From contig CAVXEW010000006.1 of assembly GCA_963760965.1 (NCBI GenBank), positions 504,467 through 568,466 on the forward strand: 64,000 bases of DNA, given 5' to 3'. This document shows, piece by piece, positions 9,248-19,616 of the stretch. How positions within the stretch are numbered: position 1 is the stretch's first letter; every line of letters starts with the position of its first letter. This DNA comes from Pararhizobium_B sp963760965 (GTDB lineage Bacteria; Pseudomonadota; Alphaproteobacteria; Rhizobiales; Rhizobiaceae). A program made the translations under genes and the position numbers. A model generated the notes under the pieces. That model saw nothing but the letters and a program-made list of their open reading frames with translations. It did no database searches and was not told the DNA's origin.

Positions 9248-10812
9248 ATGGCTGAAGAACAGAAGGTGGCGGCGGCCGTCGCAGAAGCCGAGGCTGTCGA
9301 TCTCGGAGAGTTCAGTGACCTCCTCGAGAAGGACTTCAAGGTCAAGAAGGACGACAGCGAGCGATTGCAGCAGCTGGTGCGCAACCTGGCCCTGGCCGCG
9401 CAGTCGCGCTCGGAGGCGACCGCGCTCTCGTCGAACGCGATCAAGTCGATCAAGTCGCTGATCGCCGGGATCGACAAGATGCTGACCGAGCAGGTCAACG
9501 AGATCCTCCACGCGCCCGAGGTGCGCGAGATGGAGGGCACCTGGCGCGGGCTCTGGTACCTCGTGAACAACACCGAGACGGATCAGAAGCTGAAGATCCG
9601 GGTGATGAACATCTCCAAGGAGCAGCTGGCCGACACGCTGGAGGACTACGAAGGCCAGATGTGGGACCAGAGCCCGATCTTCAAGAAGGTCTACACGGAG
9701 GAGTACTCGCAGTTCGGAGGCGAGCCATACGGCTGCCTCATCGGCGCCTACGAATTCTCCAACCACCCTCGGGACGTCGGGCTCCTGCGCAACCTCTCGG
9801 GCATCTGCGCGTCGGCGCATACGCCGTTCGTCGCGGCCGCCTCGCCGCGGCTCTTCCGGATGGAGAGCTGGCAGGAGCTGCCCAACCCGCAGGACCTCCA
9901 GCAGATCGTCTCCAACCCCGCCTATGCATCGTGGCAATCGCTGCGCGAGAGCGAGGATGCGCGCTACATCGGCCTCACCATGCCGCGGGTGCTCGCGCGG
10001 CTTCCCTACGGCGCGGACACGGTGCCGGTGAAGGGGTTCGCCTTCGAGGAGGAGGTGCAGCAACGACCACCACAGGTATGTCTGGATGAACGCCGCCTTC
10101 CCGATGGGCGTCAACATCAACCGCAGCCACAAGCTGTTCGGCTGGGGCACGCAGATACGCGGCGTAGAGAATGGCGGCTCGGTGCTCAACCTTCCGGTGC
10201 ACAGCTTCCCGACGGACGACGGATCCATCGCCATGAAGTGTCCGACCGAAGTGGCGATCGACGACCGGCGCGAGGCGGAACTCGCCAAGCTCGGCCTGAT
10301 GCCGATCCTGCACCGCAAGAACACCGACATCGCTGCCTTCATCGGCGCCCACTCGCTGCAGGACGACGAGACCCGTGCGGGGCGCCTCGTCGATCCGGAC
10401 GCCCAGTCGAACGAGCGGCTCAGTGCCAACCTTCCCTATCTCTTCCCGGTATCGCGGTTCGCCCACTACCTCAAGGCGATCGCGCGCGACAAGATCGGTT
10501 CGTTCAAGGAGCGCTCGGACATGGAGACGTGGTTGACCGAGTGGATCAACCGCTACGTCCTCGCCAATCCTGCCTTCGCCGACGACAAGGCGCGCGCCAA
10601 GCGCCCGCTCGCGGCGGCGGAAGTGCAGGTCGACAGCGTGGAGGGCCGGCCCGGGCTACTACAACGCCCGCTTCTATCTCAGGCCGCATTACCAGCTCGA
10701 GGGCATCAACGCGTCGCTCCGGCTCGTGTCGGAACTGCCCTCGGTAAAGAAGCTAGCATTCGTGATTTTGGACTACGGCATCAGTGCCACAGGAGGCGAG
10801 AATGAAAATTGA
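9248..10812 (+). CDS. tssC: TssC, T6SS contractile sheath large subunit (two frame breaks)
   Basis: The corrected product is about 520 residues, the standard TssC/VipB length. Hallmarks are REMEGTWRGLWYLVNNTETD, GEPYGCLIGAYEFSNHP, and the C-terminal GYYNARFYLRPHYQLEGI (LRLVSELPS following). Single extra bases near 10072 (C) and 10652 (G) shift the frame, and similarity continues perfectly in the next frame each time. The last codons overlap the hcp start by 11 nt. With TssB it forms the sheath that ClpV recycles. Confidence 0.93.
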
Positions 10813-11254
10813 CGGGTTTCTGAAAGTTCCGGACATCGATGGCCCGAGCAAGCGGGACGGCCATGAGGACGAGATCGAGGTCTACGGCGTGCGATTTCGC
10901 AATGACGTCTCCCGCACGATGCCGAATTCGCTGTCGCGGCGGGGCCGCGTCGCGCTCGGGATGATCACCTTCACGAAGAACTACGACATGTCTTCTCCCT
11001 ACCTGGAGAAGGCTTTGTTCGAGAACACGCTGATGGGCGAGGTGAAGTTCTCCGCGCGCAGGACGATCGAAGGCGAGACGAAGGACTATCTCGTCGTCAC
11101 GCTCAAGGAAGCCTGCGTGACCGAGTACAGCATGGCTCCGAGCGCCACCGAACCGGACCTCATCGAGGACCAGGTGAGCTTCGCCTACAAGTCGATCACG
11201 TTCACCTACGACGACACGCACGAAATCGAAATGGATGTCCATGTCGGCATGTGA
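10802..11254 (+). CDS. hcp: TssD/Hcp, T6SS inner-tube protein
   Basis: The 150-residue Hcp is intact. The fold is recognisable from MKIDGFLKVPDIDG at the N-terminus, the central YDMSSPYLEKALFENTLMG, and the C-terminal FTYDDTHEIEMDVHVGM. Hcp hexamers stack into the tube that is propelled out with VgrG and PAAR at its tip. A frame-compatible start at 10784 exists, but ATG 10802 gives the standard N-terminus and has GGAGGCGAG just upstream. It overlaps tssC upstream and tssE downstream. Confidence 0.95.
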   Translation: MKIDGFLKVPDIDGPSKRDGHEDEIEVYGVRFRNDVSRTMPNSLSRRGRVALGMITFTKNYDMSSPYLEKALFENTLMGEVKFSARRTIEGETKDYLVVTLKEACVTEYSMAPSATEPDLIEDQVSFAYKSITFTYDDTHEIEMDVHVGM

Positions 11255-11999
11255 CGGAGGCGTCCGGCGCCGCGGCAACGAGACGGCGGGCGGCGCCGAC
11301 AGCCCCAGAGCAAGGCGCGAGGCGGTGCAGCCCTCGCTGTGGGACCGCCTCGTCAACGATCTTCCGGGCCTGCGCTCGGAGATCGACGGGCTGCGCCATG
11401 CGCTCGAGGCCGACCTCGGCCCGGAGCGCGTGGATGCGCTGCTCGAGGGCGGCGAGCGCGGCCTCGGATCCGACGGCGCTCTCAAGAGGGAGCAGAAGCG
11501 GCAGCTGCACCGGCTGGCGACGATGATCCGGCAACGCGCCGAGATCGAAAGGCGGGGCGTCGTCGTCTCGGGCCGCGTCTTGCGCGAGGCGGTCCGCCGG
11601 GACATCGAGGCTCTCTTCAACTGCGAGCGCTTCGAATGCAGTCCGATGCTGTCCGACATGGAGAAGGAGCACCGGCGCGACGATCCTCCCGGCCTGGAGG
11701 GCTTTCCCGAGGTGCGGCGCAGCGTCGTGAACTACGGCGTGCCCTCATTTTCCGGCCGCTCGTCCCGGGATTTCGACAGGGACGAGCTTGCCCGGGAGAT
11801 CCGCACGATCCTCGGCCGGTTCGAGCCGAGGCTCGAGAAGGGCACAACCGTGGTCAAGGTCACGCTTGCCGACAAGGCCGGCGTCAGGATCGAGATCGAC
11901 GGCGTCCTGATCATGACGCCGACGCCGGAGCGCTTGCGGCTCCGCACGACGATCAACCTGGAGAACGGCATGGCGCGCACCGAGCTGGAGGACGCGTGA
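11235..11999 (+). CDS. tssE: TssE, gp25-like T6SS baseplate wedge protein
   Basis: The 254-residue protein resembles GPW/gp25-type baseplate proteins. The C-terminal ~130 residues carry the lysozyme-like gp25 fold pattern: EVRRSVVNYGVPSFSGRS, then LAREIRTILGRFEPRL and VTLADKAGVRIEIDGVLI. The N-terminal ~110 residues are a longer charged extension than in short TssE proteins. It starts inside the hcp end (20 nt overlap), suggesting coupling. An alternative ATG lies at 11241. The frame is intact. Confidence 0.88.
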   Translation: MSMSACDGGVRRRGNETAGGADSPRARREAVQPSLWDRLVNDLPGLRSEIDGLRHALEADLGPERVDALLEGGERGLGSDGALKREQKRQLHRLATMIRQRAEIERRGVVVSGRVLREAVRRDIEALFNCERFECSPMLSDMEKEHRRDDPPGLEGFPEVRRSVVNYGVPSFSGRSSRDFDRDELAREIRTILGRFEPRLEKGTTVVKVTLADKAGVRIEIDGVLIMTPTPERLRLRTTINLENGMARTELEDA

Positions 12000-12003
12000 G
12001 CAG

Positions 12004-13881
12004 ATGGACCGGATGTTCCTGCAATATTACGAAGAGGAACTGACGCATATCCGCGATCTCGCCGGCGAGTTCGCCGACATGCACCCGGCCGTCGCCCGCA
12101 ACCTGTCGCTCGACACCGTCCCTTGTCCCGATCCCTACGTCGAGAGGTTGCTTGAGGGCGTCGCCTTTCTTGCCGCGCGAACCCGGCTCAAGGTCGACGC
12201 CGAGCGTTCGCGGTTCGCGCGCGCGATCCTCGAGGTGCTCTATCCGGACCTTGTCTCGCCGGCCCCTGCGACCGCCATGGCCGTGCTGCAGCCGGGCCAG
12301 CAGGTTCACATCATGGCGGAGGGCCATGTCGTCCCACGGGGCACGCGCCTCGTGTCCGGACTGCCGGCAGGACTTTCGACGCGCTCGACCTTCACGACCG
12401 CGCAGGACGTGGCGCTCTGGCCGCTGAAGATCTCCGCGGTGCGCCACTACCAGGACCGCAGCGCTCTCCACGCGGCCGGGCTGGCCTCGATTTCGGGCGT
12501 TTCCGGCGAAGCCGCCTTGTGCGTTTCGCTGCAAGCGGTCGGGCAACTTCAGCTCCGGCAGTTGCAGCTCGACCGCCTCGACCTGTACTTCGGCGGCCGC
12601 AACAAGGCGCCCGCGCTCTTCGACGCCATCTTTGGCGCGTGCGTGAAGCTCGGCGCCCGCCCGTCGGGCAGGACGGACGCCGCGCCGGCCGCGCTGGCGG
12701 AGCCGCAGATGGTGGGAATCGCCGACGGCGAGGCGCTCATGCCGCGCACCCGGCCGACCTTCGAGGGCTACCGCCTTCTGCGGGAATATTTCATCATGCC
12801 GGAGCGCTTCCACTACGTGCGCGTCGACGGCCTGCTGCCTGTGGTTCGGCGATGCGAGGACGAGATCGACATTGTCTTCATGTTCGATCGGCCGGTGCCG
12901 GAGCTCGCGGACGTGACGCCGTCCCATTTCGAGCTGTTCGCGACGCCCGTCATCAATCTCTTCGAGCGGGAGTGCAACATCGTCGAGATCGACCGCAGGC
13001 GGACGCGCCAGGTTCTGCATGCCGACCGGACACGGCCGCGCGACTTCGAGATCTTCAGGGTCCTGCGGGTGGAGGACGCCGATGTCGACGGCCCGGAAGC
13101 GGAGGTTCCGGCCCTCTTCAGCCTCGGCCAGAACCGCGGCAGCGGCTGGGTCTATTCCGTGGAGAGGCGGCCGCGGCGCGCCGGCGAGGACGAGCGCCGA
13201 GAGGGTATGACGCGCACCTCCTACACGGGAGACGACGTCTTCCTTTCGGTATCGCGGCCGGAGGGCAAGCCGCCGAGCCGCGCCCTGAGGCGCCTCGACG
13301 TGACGGCGCTCTGCACCAACCGGGACCTCGCCATCCTCGACGACATGCCGGGCCTTACGCTGGAGACCGGCGATCCCGTCGAGACGGTGCGCCTGCTTGG
13401 TGCGCTCCGTCCGCCACAGCCGTCGATCCCCGCCGCACTTCCGTCCGGAGCCGAGACGGAGTCGCGTGCCGACGAACTCGCCTGGCGCTTCGTCTCCCAG
13501 CTTTCGCTGAATTTCCTCTCGCTCGGAGAAAAGGGGCGGGGCGCCATTCCGCTCCATGCGCTGCTGGATCTCTACGCGGACCGGGGCGACCCGGCGCTGT
13601 CCCGCCATGTCCGCTCGATCACGCGCGTGGATTCCCGACCGGTGGTCGAGCGGCTCGACATTCCCGGCCCCATCTGCTTTGGCCGCGGCGTCGAGATCAC
13701 CCTGCATGTCGATCAGTCCGTCCTGGCGGGACAGAGCAGCCTGCTGCTTTCGGGCCTGCTGTCGCGCTTGTTCGCCCGCCATGCGGGTATCAATGGCTTC
13801 GTGCGCACCTGCACGCGGCTGCTCCAGAAGCAGGAGGACGTGCTGTGGCCGATGACAGCCGGCAACCGCTATCTGATCTGA
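12004..13881 (+). CDS. tssF: TssF, T6SS baseplate subunit
   Basis: The 625-residue, intact TssF/ImpG/VasA-family protein begins with the family signature FLQYYEEELTHIRDLAGEFA and contains DPYVERLLEGVAFLAARTRL. With TssG and TssE it forms the baseplate wedge at the membrane complex. The start is ATG 12004, 4 bp after tssE. The end overlaps the tssG start by 37 nt. Confidence 0.95.
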   Translation: MDRMFLQYYEEELTHIRDLAGEFADMHPAVARNLSLDTVPCPDPYVERLLEGVAFLAARTRLKVDAERSRFARAILEVLYPDLVSPAPATAMAVLQPGQQVHIMAEGHVVPRGTRLVSGLPAGLSTRSTFTTAQDVALWPLKISAVRHYQDRSALHAAGLASISGVSGEAALCVSLQAVGQLQLRQLQLDRLDLYFGGRNKAPALFDAIFGACVKLGARPSGRTDAAPAALAEPQMVGIADGEALMPRTRPTFEGYRLLREYFIMPERFHYVRVDGLLPVVRRCEDEIDIVFMFDRPVPELADVTPSHFELFATPVINLFERECNIVEIDRRRTRQVLHADRTRPRDFEIFRVLRVEDADVDGPEAEVPALFSLGQNRGSGWVYSVERRPRRAGEDERREGMTRTSYTGDDVFLSVSRPEGKPPSRALRRLDVTALCTNRDLAILDDMPGLTLETGDPVETVRLLGALRPPQPSIPAALPSGAETESRADELAWRFVSQLSLNFLSLGEKGRGAIPLHALLDLYADRGDPALSRHVRSITRVDSRPVVERLDIPGPICFGRGVEITLHVDQSVLAGQSSLLLSGLLSRLFARHAGINGFVRTCTRLLQKQEDVLWPMTAGNRYLI

Positions 13882-14900
13882 TCGGAGCGGATGTCGCTCC
13901 GGAAACGATCGACTTCTTCGAGCTGCTGCGCGTGCTGGAGCGGAGCGGCCGGCTTTTCGGGCATGGCGGTTCGCCGGACAGGGAGCCTGCGCGGCTCGGC
14001 CAGCAGGTGCGGCTGAGCTTTGCGGCCGCCGACGTCGCCGCCGTCGACGAGGGCATCGGGGAGGACCCGGTCCGCGTGACGGTCGCCAATTTCGGGCTGC
14101 TCGGCCCGGAGGGCCCGATGCCGCTGCACCTGACCCGCTGGGTGCTGGACCGTCTCTCGCAGCGCTGGTTCGAAGGCGAGAACGCGCGGCAGACCAGCGA
14201 TACCACCTTCGTCGACTTCGCCAACGTGCTGCAGCATCGCATGATTGCACTTTTCTACCGGGCCTGGGCGGATGCGCAGCCGGTCGTGCAGGCAGAGCGC
14301 CGCTCCGACGGCCGCGTGCGGTCGATGCTGCGCAGCATGGCGGGCATCGGCCTGCCCGGGACATCGGATGCAGGAACGCGGGAACTCGATGGCGTGAAGC
14401 TCGGACAGGCCGCCGCCCTGGCAATGCAGGTAGACGGTGCCGAGCGGCTGACGCTCTTCCTGGCGGAAGCGTTCTGCGTTCCGGTGAAGCTCAGGGAATT
14501 CGTCGGCGTCTGGCTGCCGGTTCCCGCCCGTCTGCAGAGCAGGCTCGGACGGGCCCATGCCGCCATCGGCCGGAGCGCCACGATCGGTCCCCGGACGTTC
14601 GACCGCCAGAGCCGCATTGAATTGCGCGTCGGGCCTCTGTCGCTCGAGCGATATCTCGAATTCCTTCCGGGCAGCGCCACGTTCGAAGCCTTCAGGCGCG
14701 CTCTCGCAGGCCTTGTCGGCCACTCGCTGGACGTCGACCTTCGTGTCGTGCTGGCGGAACGAGAGACGCCGGCGATGCGCATCGGCGGTTCGCAGCTCGG
14801 GCGCACGAGTTGGCTTGCGAGGCAGGAGGATCGCGGCGACGCCGAGGACATGAGGGTGAGGGCGGTCGTCGGCTGGCGACCGGAGGAGGTTGCCGCGTGA
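13845..14900 (+). CDS. tssG: TssG, T6SS baseplate subunit
   Basis: The 351-residue TssG/ImpH/VasB-family protein reads IDFFELLRVLERSGRLFG near its start, then VTVANFGLLGPEGPMPLHLT and SLERYLEFLPGSATFEAF, all typical of the family. The frame is open far upstream through tssF. GTG 13845 is chosen because AGGAGGA lies about 7 nt before it and the family N-terminus follows. TssG pairs with TssF in the baseplate wedge. Its stop overlaps the start of fha1 (GTGA). Confidence 0.9.
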   Translation: MADDSRQPLSDLIGADVAPETIDFFELLRVLERSGRLFGHGGSPDREPARLGQQVRLSFAAADVAAVDEGIGEDPVRVTVANFGLLGPEGPMPLHLTRWVLDRLSQRWFEGENARQTSDTTFVDFANVLQHRMIALFYRAWADAQPVVQAERRSDGRVRSMLRSMAGIGLPGTSDAGTRELDGVKLGQAAALAMQVDGAERLTLFLAEAFCVPVKLREFVGVWLPVPARLQSRLGRAHAAIGRSATIGPRTFDRQSRIELRVGPLSLERYLEFLPGSATFEAFRRALAGLVGHSLDVDLRVVLAERETPAMRIGGSQLGRTSWLARQEDRGDAEDMRVRAVVGWRPEEVAA

Positions 14901-16331
14901 GCCTCCTGCTGACGATCGAGCACGCACCTCATCCGCAGCCGATGCGCCAGGCAAGGCTCGACGACGGCGAACTCGTGATCGGACGCAGCGCGGAGGCGGG
15001 CTGGCAGATCGACGATCCGGACAAGTTCGTCTCCCGGGAGCATTGCCGCATCAGGGCGGAGCCGGGCGGCTTCGTCGTCACCGACATGTCGAGCAGCGGG
15101 CTTTTCATCGATGATGCCAGCCGTCCGCTGGGCGCTGGCAACACCGCGCTGCTCAGGGACGGAATGCGTCTCCGCATGGGCGAGTACGTGGTGGGCGTCG
15201 ACATAGGTGAGGACGCCGAGTTCGGCGACGAACCCCGTACCGCACCGTTGGCAGAGGGCTCGCGCGTGCCCGTCGATTTCGGCCGGGACGATTTCTTTTC
15301 CAGCAGGGGGGAGGACAAGCCCCGGCCGAAGCCCGGCCGGACGACCTGCCCGACCCGTTCGAGTCGCCGGGGTCCGGCAGTCTGCAGGGCGAGGACGCCG
15401 CTGGCAGGGACGGATGGGACTCTCCCGGTTTCGACGATCCTTTCAGCCTCGATCCCGTTGCGACGCCGAAAGGCGAAGGCGATCCTGCGCGACCGCCGTG
15501 CACCCGGGCAATGACGACCCGTTTGCGCCCGGGACTGCGCCGTCGCGCGAGGCCGCGGCGCATGCCGCAAGTCGACGATTTCGACCTCGAAAGGGCAATC
15601 GCGATCTCCGGCGGGCGTCAGGCGGGCCCGCCGGACCAGGCGCAGCCCGCACAGCCGCTTGGGGGCGGTGCGGGACCGGTCTGGGACGAACCCGGACCGC
15701 GCGCGACGTCGAGACGGCCGCACGCCGGCTCCGCCCGGTCGGGGCGGACGCCTGCACCGGCCGGGGATCTGCGCGCTGCCTTCCTGCGTGGGGCGGGTAT
15801 CGAGGGCGCGGCCGGCGCGGCCGACGACGCCGCGGCCGAGATGGAGCGTTTCGGGCGCGAGTATCGTCTCATGATGGACGGGCTCATGCAGCTTCTGCGC
15901 AAGCGCGCCGAGGAGAAGGGCAGCGCCAGAGTGGCGCAGACGGTCGTCGGCTCGTCGATGGTCAATCCGCTGAAGTTCCTGCCGACCGTCGATGACGCGA
16001 TGGCGACGCTGATCGCCGACAGGAGCCCCGGATTTCTCGCCGCCGACGCAGCGATCGCGGACGCCGTGCGTGACCTTGCGCAGCACCATGTGCGCGCGTG
16101 GCGCGGCGTGCAGGGGGCGCTGCGACGTATGATCGACCGTTTCGACCCGGCCGCGATCGAAGAGGAACTGAAGTCGAGCTCCGCCCTCGGATACGCTGCT
16201 TTCCGGCGGCCGGAGCGCCAGGCTTTGGGAGCTCTACCGCAAGCGGCACAAAGATATTGCAGCAAGCGCGGAGTCCGCGGTTCCTGGGAGAGCTCGGCGC
16301 TGATTTCCGCGACGCATATGAGGAGGAATAG
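14897..16331 (+). CDS. tagH: FHA-domain T6SS protein, TagH/ImpI-like, copy 1 (frame breaks)
   Basis: The N-terminal FHA domain (~1-100) has GELVIGRSAEAGWQIDDPD, VSREHCRI and the Ser/Gly loop (SSSGLFID). FHA domains bind phosphothreonine. The C-terminal domain (VGSSMVNPLKFLPTVDDAM, then ...RMIDRFDPAAIEE) is the T6SS-specific FHA-protein C-terminus. In related systems PpkA phosphorylates such proteins or TssL to trigger assembly. The frame changes near 15330, 15490, 15560 and 16215, and the true C-terminus reads FLGELGADFRDAYEEE. The linker is Pro/Gly/Asp-rich. GTG 14897 has GGAGGAGGT just upstream and overlaps the tssG stop. Confidence 0.85.
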
Positions 16332-16335
16332 TCTG

Positions 16336-16784
16336 ATGCAACGCCGTCAATTCCTGCTGGTCTCGGGCTGGGGAGCCTTGCTTCCGCCTGCCAGAGCGGA
16401 CCGCCGAAACCCGCGACCCTTGTCCTCAACGTCGCCGGCCAGAAAGGCATGAACCCTGCGCCGGACGGCAGCGACCGGCCCGTGACGGTTCTCGTCATGC
16501 GCCTGCGCAGCACCGGCAAGTTCGAACTCCGCCGACTATTTCTCGCTGCAGAGCAACGCCGCGGGAACACTCGGCGCCGACCTGATCGGCAGCGACACCG
16601 TCGCCGTGGCGCCCGGCAAGGTCGCATCGAAGACCATCAAGGTGGAGCCGGAAGCGGCGGCGTCGGCATCGTGGCGCTGCTGCGCGAGCCAGGCGGCAGG
16701 AACTGGCGCGTGGCCAAGTCGGTCTCGCCGGGCTCGACAGTGACCGTCAACGCCCGGCTCGGGCCGGGCGGATTGTCGGCCTAG
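16336..16784 (+). CDS. tssJ: TssJ, T6SS outer-membrane lipoprotein (frame breaks)
   Basis: Read through several small frame changes, the product is about 150 residues. It begins MQRRQFLLVSG, has a lipobox (LASAC, codons 16377-16391) and then TLVLNVAGQKGMNPAPDGSD, RPVTVLVMRLRS and DYFSLQSNAAGTLGADLIGS. These are the beta-sandwich signatures of TssJ/SciN, the lipoprotein that anchors TssM to the outer membrane. Breaks lie near 16372, 16532 and 16665. The stop TAG (16782-16784) is supplied by the first bases of a dispersed repeat element. Confidence 0.85.
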
Positions 16785-16900
16785 TGGTGCGATCCCGACA
16801 GATGGTACCATCTGTCGGGAAAATCCGCCCCACCGGATCAATAGCTTGTGGGCTGACTTTTCCGGACAGATGGGTGCCATCTGTCTGGGTCAGGCCACCA
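16782..16900 (+). repeat. Dispersed ~119 bp intergenic element, copy 1
   Basis: The element begins TAGTGGTGCGATCC and ends GGTCAGGCCACCA, so its ends are short inverted repeats (TAGTGG / CCACCA). It has two internal hairpin-forming palindromes, around GACAGATGGTACCATCTGTC (16797-16816) and CAGATGGGTGCCATCTG. Near-identical copies occur at 51194-51311 and 63882-63999. This copy sits inside the T6SS operon between tssJ and tssK and provides the tssJ stop codon. The size and double-palindrome structure recall rhizobial RIME-type intergenic elements, but I cannot confirm identity. Confidence 0.85.
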
Positions 16901-16928
16901 GGGGCAAGTCCAGACGGAAGGTTGCCTG

Positions 16929-18265
16929 ATGAGCGACGTCAACAGGGTGCTCTGGTCGGAAGGTCTCTTCCTGAGGACGCAGCACTTCCAGCAGCAGGAC
17001 CGGTTCTTCGAGGCGACGGTGCGTGGCGCGCTGCAGGCCGGCAACCTGCAGACGTGGGGCTTTCGTTCGCTTGTCCTCGACCCGGCGCTGCTCGAGTCGG
17101 GCGCAGGTCGGCATCAAGAAGGCCCGCGGGATTTTTCCGGACGGGACGCCGTTTGCCATTCCCGAGACCATGGACCCGCCACAGCCGCTGGCGCTGACAG
17201 CCGAGATGACCGGCGGCCCGGTGCTTCTGGCATTGCCGCAGGAGGCGCCGGGTGGCGTCTCGTTCGACCCTGCCCACGCCGCGCCGAGCGGCGCGCGTTA
17301 TCGCGGGCGGATGGTGTCGGTGCGCGACACGGTCCTGAACGGGGCAGATGCCGAGGAGATCGAGGTCGCCCGCCCGCAGTCCGTGCTGCTTGCGCCGGGC
17401 AAGCCGGCAGGGGGCTACACCACCTTGCCGGCGGCAGGGATCGAGGGTCTGCGCGCCGACGGTAGCGTCGCGCTCGACGAGGTCTTCCTGCCTCCTGCAC
17501 TCGCCACGGCCGCCGTTCCCTGGTACGCGCGGTTGCTGAAGGAGATCGTCGCCGGGCCTCGACCAGATCGCCGAGGCGCACGGCAAGATGGTGCTCGGAG
17601 GGCCGGGCCGCAGCATCGAGGACCTCCTGATGCTGGAGCTTGCAAACCGCGCGCGGCCGCGCCTTGTGCACATGCTCGCCCAGGAGGTCTATCATCCCTC
17701 GGACCTCTTCCAGGAGCTTGCCGGCCTCGCCGGATCGATGGCGACCTATGGCCTAAGTACGCGCAAGCTCAAGGACCTGCCGGCCTACGACCATCAGGCG
17801 CCGGGCCCGGCCTTTGCCGCTCTCGCCGACATATTGCGCTCGCTGATCCTCAGCCTGCGCTATGTCGAGCCCAAATCGCGCGCCCTCCCGGTGATGCGCC
17901 ACTCCACGAATGTCTGGAAGGTGCGCATCGACAATCCGAAGCTGCTCGTCGCCAGCCGCATCGTCGTGCGCGTCGGCTCCGAACTGTCCGAGGACGCCCT
18001 GCGCAAGATATTCGTCAACCAGGCGACCGTCGGCTCGGCCGACGAGTTCGAGGGGCTGTGGAAGTCGCGCCTGCCGGGCATCCCGCTGAAGCCGCTGCAT
18101 TCCCAGCCGCGCGAGATCCCCTATGACGGCGATCGTCTCTGCCTGGAACTGGACCAGAAGAGCGAGCACTGGGCGTCGCTGCTCGATGCGCCGGGTTTCG
18201 TCATAGGCGTTTCGGGGGTTCTGCCCAGCGAGCCGCAGGTCGACTGCTACTCCGTGAACAGGTGA
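16929..18265 (+). CDS. tssK: TssK, T6SS baseplate-membrane complex connector (two frame breaks)
   Basis: The corrected length is 444 residues, typical for TssK/ImpJ/VasE. It begins VNRVLWSEGLFLRTQHFQQQ, the strongly conserved family N-terminus, and contains YHPSDLFQELAGLAGSMATY and SRIVVRVGSELSEDALRKIF further on. TssK links the baseplate to the TssL/TssM membrane complex. An extra G near 17103 and an extra C near 17556 shift the frame. GGAAGG lies ahead of ATG 16929. It is followed 15 bp later by tssL. Confidence 0.93.
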
Positions 18266-18280
18266 GGCAAAGGTAAGGTC

Positions 18281-19615
18281 ATGAGCCGGGACGACCCCTT
18301 CGGACTGTCCGACGACCGCGAACGGACCAGGATCCGGCTCGTCGGCGCGCCCACCCGGAACGCAGACCTGCCGCCGCCACGCGGGGGCCCTGTTATTCGC
18401 GGACGGGCACATGAAAACACCTTCGTAAATGCCTTCGCGCGCCTACTGGAGTTTGCCCCGGAACTCGAGAGCGCCACCGCCCCTGGCGATCCGGAAGGGC
18501 TTCGCACGCGTCTCCTCGACGAACTGACCCGCGCAAGGGACGCATCGGTGTCGGGCGGCGCGTCCCTCACAAGGGCAGACCAGGCCGCATGGCTCGTCGC
18601 CGCGCTCCTCGATGACCTCGCGCTCAACACGCCCTGGGGCGGGAACAGTGCCTGGCCGCGCCAGCCGCTGGTGGTGATGCTGCACGGCGACGTCGACGCC
18701 GGCACGCAGTTCTTCACGCGTCTCGAGGAACTCGAACGACATCCCAACCGCGACCGCGAGATGCTCGAACTGCAATATTATTGCATGTCGCTCGGATTTC
18801 GCGGGAAGTATCGCGTGCCGGGACGAGCGGGGGACCGATCGCTGAACGCCGTCCGCGTCGCCGCCGCGCGCTTCCTGCGCGATCCCGACGCGGAAGGTGC
18901 ACCGCTGTCGCCGAACTGGAAGGGTGTCGATGCCCCGGACGAACCGCCGCGGTTCATCGTCCCGATCTGGGTATTGCCGCTGGCTGCCGTCGTCCTCGTC
19001 GGGATCGTCTATGCTGCCCTCTCGACGGCGCTCAGCAACGGCGCGGTGCAATTGTCGACGATCGCCCGCGCCCTGCCGCCGAAAGACAGGGTGGCGCTCG
19101 TCCGCGTCGCACCCAAGGCGCCGGTGGCGGAGCCGCCCCCGCCGCCGGTCAAGGTCCAGCTCGCGCTCATGCCGGAGTTCGACGCGGCCGCGCCGCCGGA
19201 CCTGCGCCAGGCGCTGCGGGGTACGGAGAGCGTCTCACTGGCGAAGCTGCGCATCCAGGCCTCGAACCCGGAGGTCTTCAAGTCCGCGAGCGCCGATGTC
19301 AACGACAGGTTCCAGCCCCTGATCGCCGCCATCGCCACGGTGATCGCCAGGAACAAGGACGTCATCGGCAACGTGACGGTGGTCGGGCACACCGACAGTG
19401 TTCCGCTGCAGCGAAGCAACCCGCTGTCGAACAACCAGAAGCTCTCCGAGGCACGCGCCAGGTCGATTGCGTCCCTGCTGGTGCAGGACGGCGTGCCCGC
19501 GGGGCAGGTGCGCTTCGAGGGGCGGGCGGCGACCGAACCGATCGCCGACGATTCCACCCGCGAGGGGCGTGCCCTCAACCGGAGGGTTGAGGTGATGGTG
19601 GAGAAGAGGCTGTAA
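18281..19615 (+). CDS. tssL: TssL1, T6SS inner-membrane protein with OmpA-like C-terminus
   Basis: The 444-residue protein is intact. The cytoplasmic DotU/IcmH domain (~40-205) contains ALLDDLALNTPWGGNSAW and ELQYYCMSLGFRGKYRV. One membrane segment (~225-247, IVPIWVLPLAAVVLVGIVY) follows. A periplasmic OmpA/MotB-type peptidoglycan-binding domain (~330-444) has VVGHTDSVPLQRSNPLSNNQ and ends with NRRVEVMVEKRL. It partners TssM in the membrane complex. In Agrobacterium TssL is a PpkA substrate, and ppkA is present here. A second TssL lies at 32340. Confidence 0.95.
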   Translation: MSRDDPFGLSDDRERTRIRLVGAPTRNADLPPPRGGPVIRGRAHENTFVNAFARLLEFAPELESATAPGDPEGLRTRLLDELTRARDASVSGGASLTRADQAAWLVAALLDDLALNTPWGGNSAWPRQPLVVMLHGDVDAGTQFFTRLEELERHPNRDREMLELQYYCMSLGFRGKYRVPGRAGDRSLNAVRVAAARFLRDPDAEGAPLSPNWKGVDAPDEPPRFIVPIWVLPLAAVVLVGIVYAALSTALSNGAVQLSTIARALPPKDRVALVRVAPKAPVAEPPPPPVKVQLALMPEFDAAAPPDLRQALRGTESVSLAKLRIQASNPEVFKSASADVNDRFQPLIAAIATVIARNKDVIGNVTVVGHTDSVPLQRSNPLSNNQKLSEARARSIASLLVQDGVPAGQVRFEGRAATEPIADDSTREGRALNRRVEVMVEKRL

Positions 19616-19616
19616 A

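Noticed and set aside
15207..15995. Separate gene inside the FHA1 region
   Set aside because: Only fragments of this frame make sense and they continue the FHA1 linker across frame breaks.
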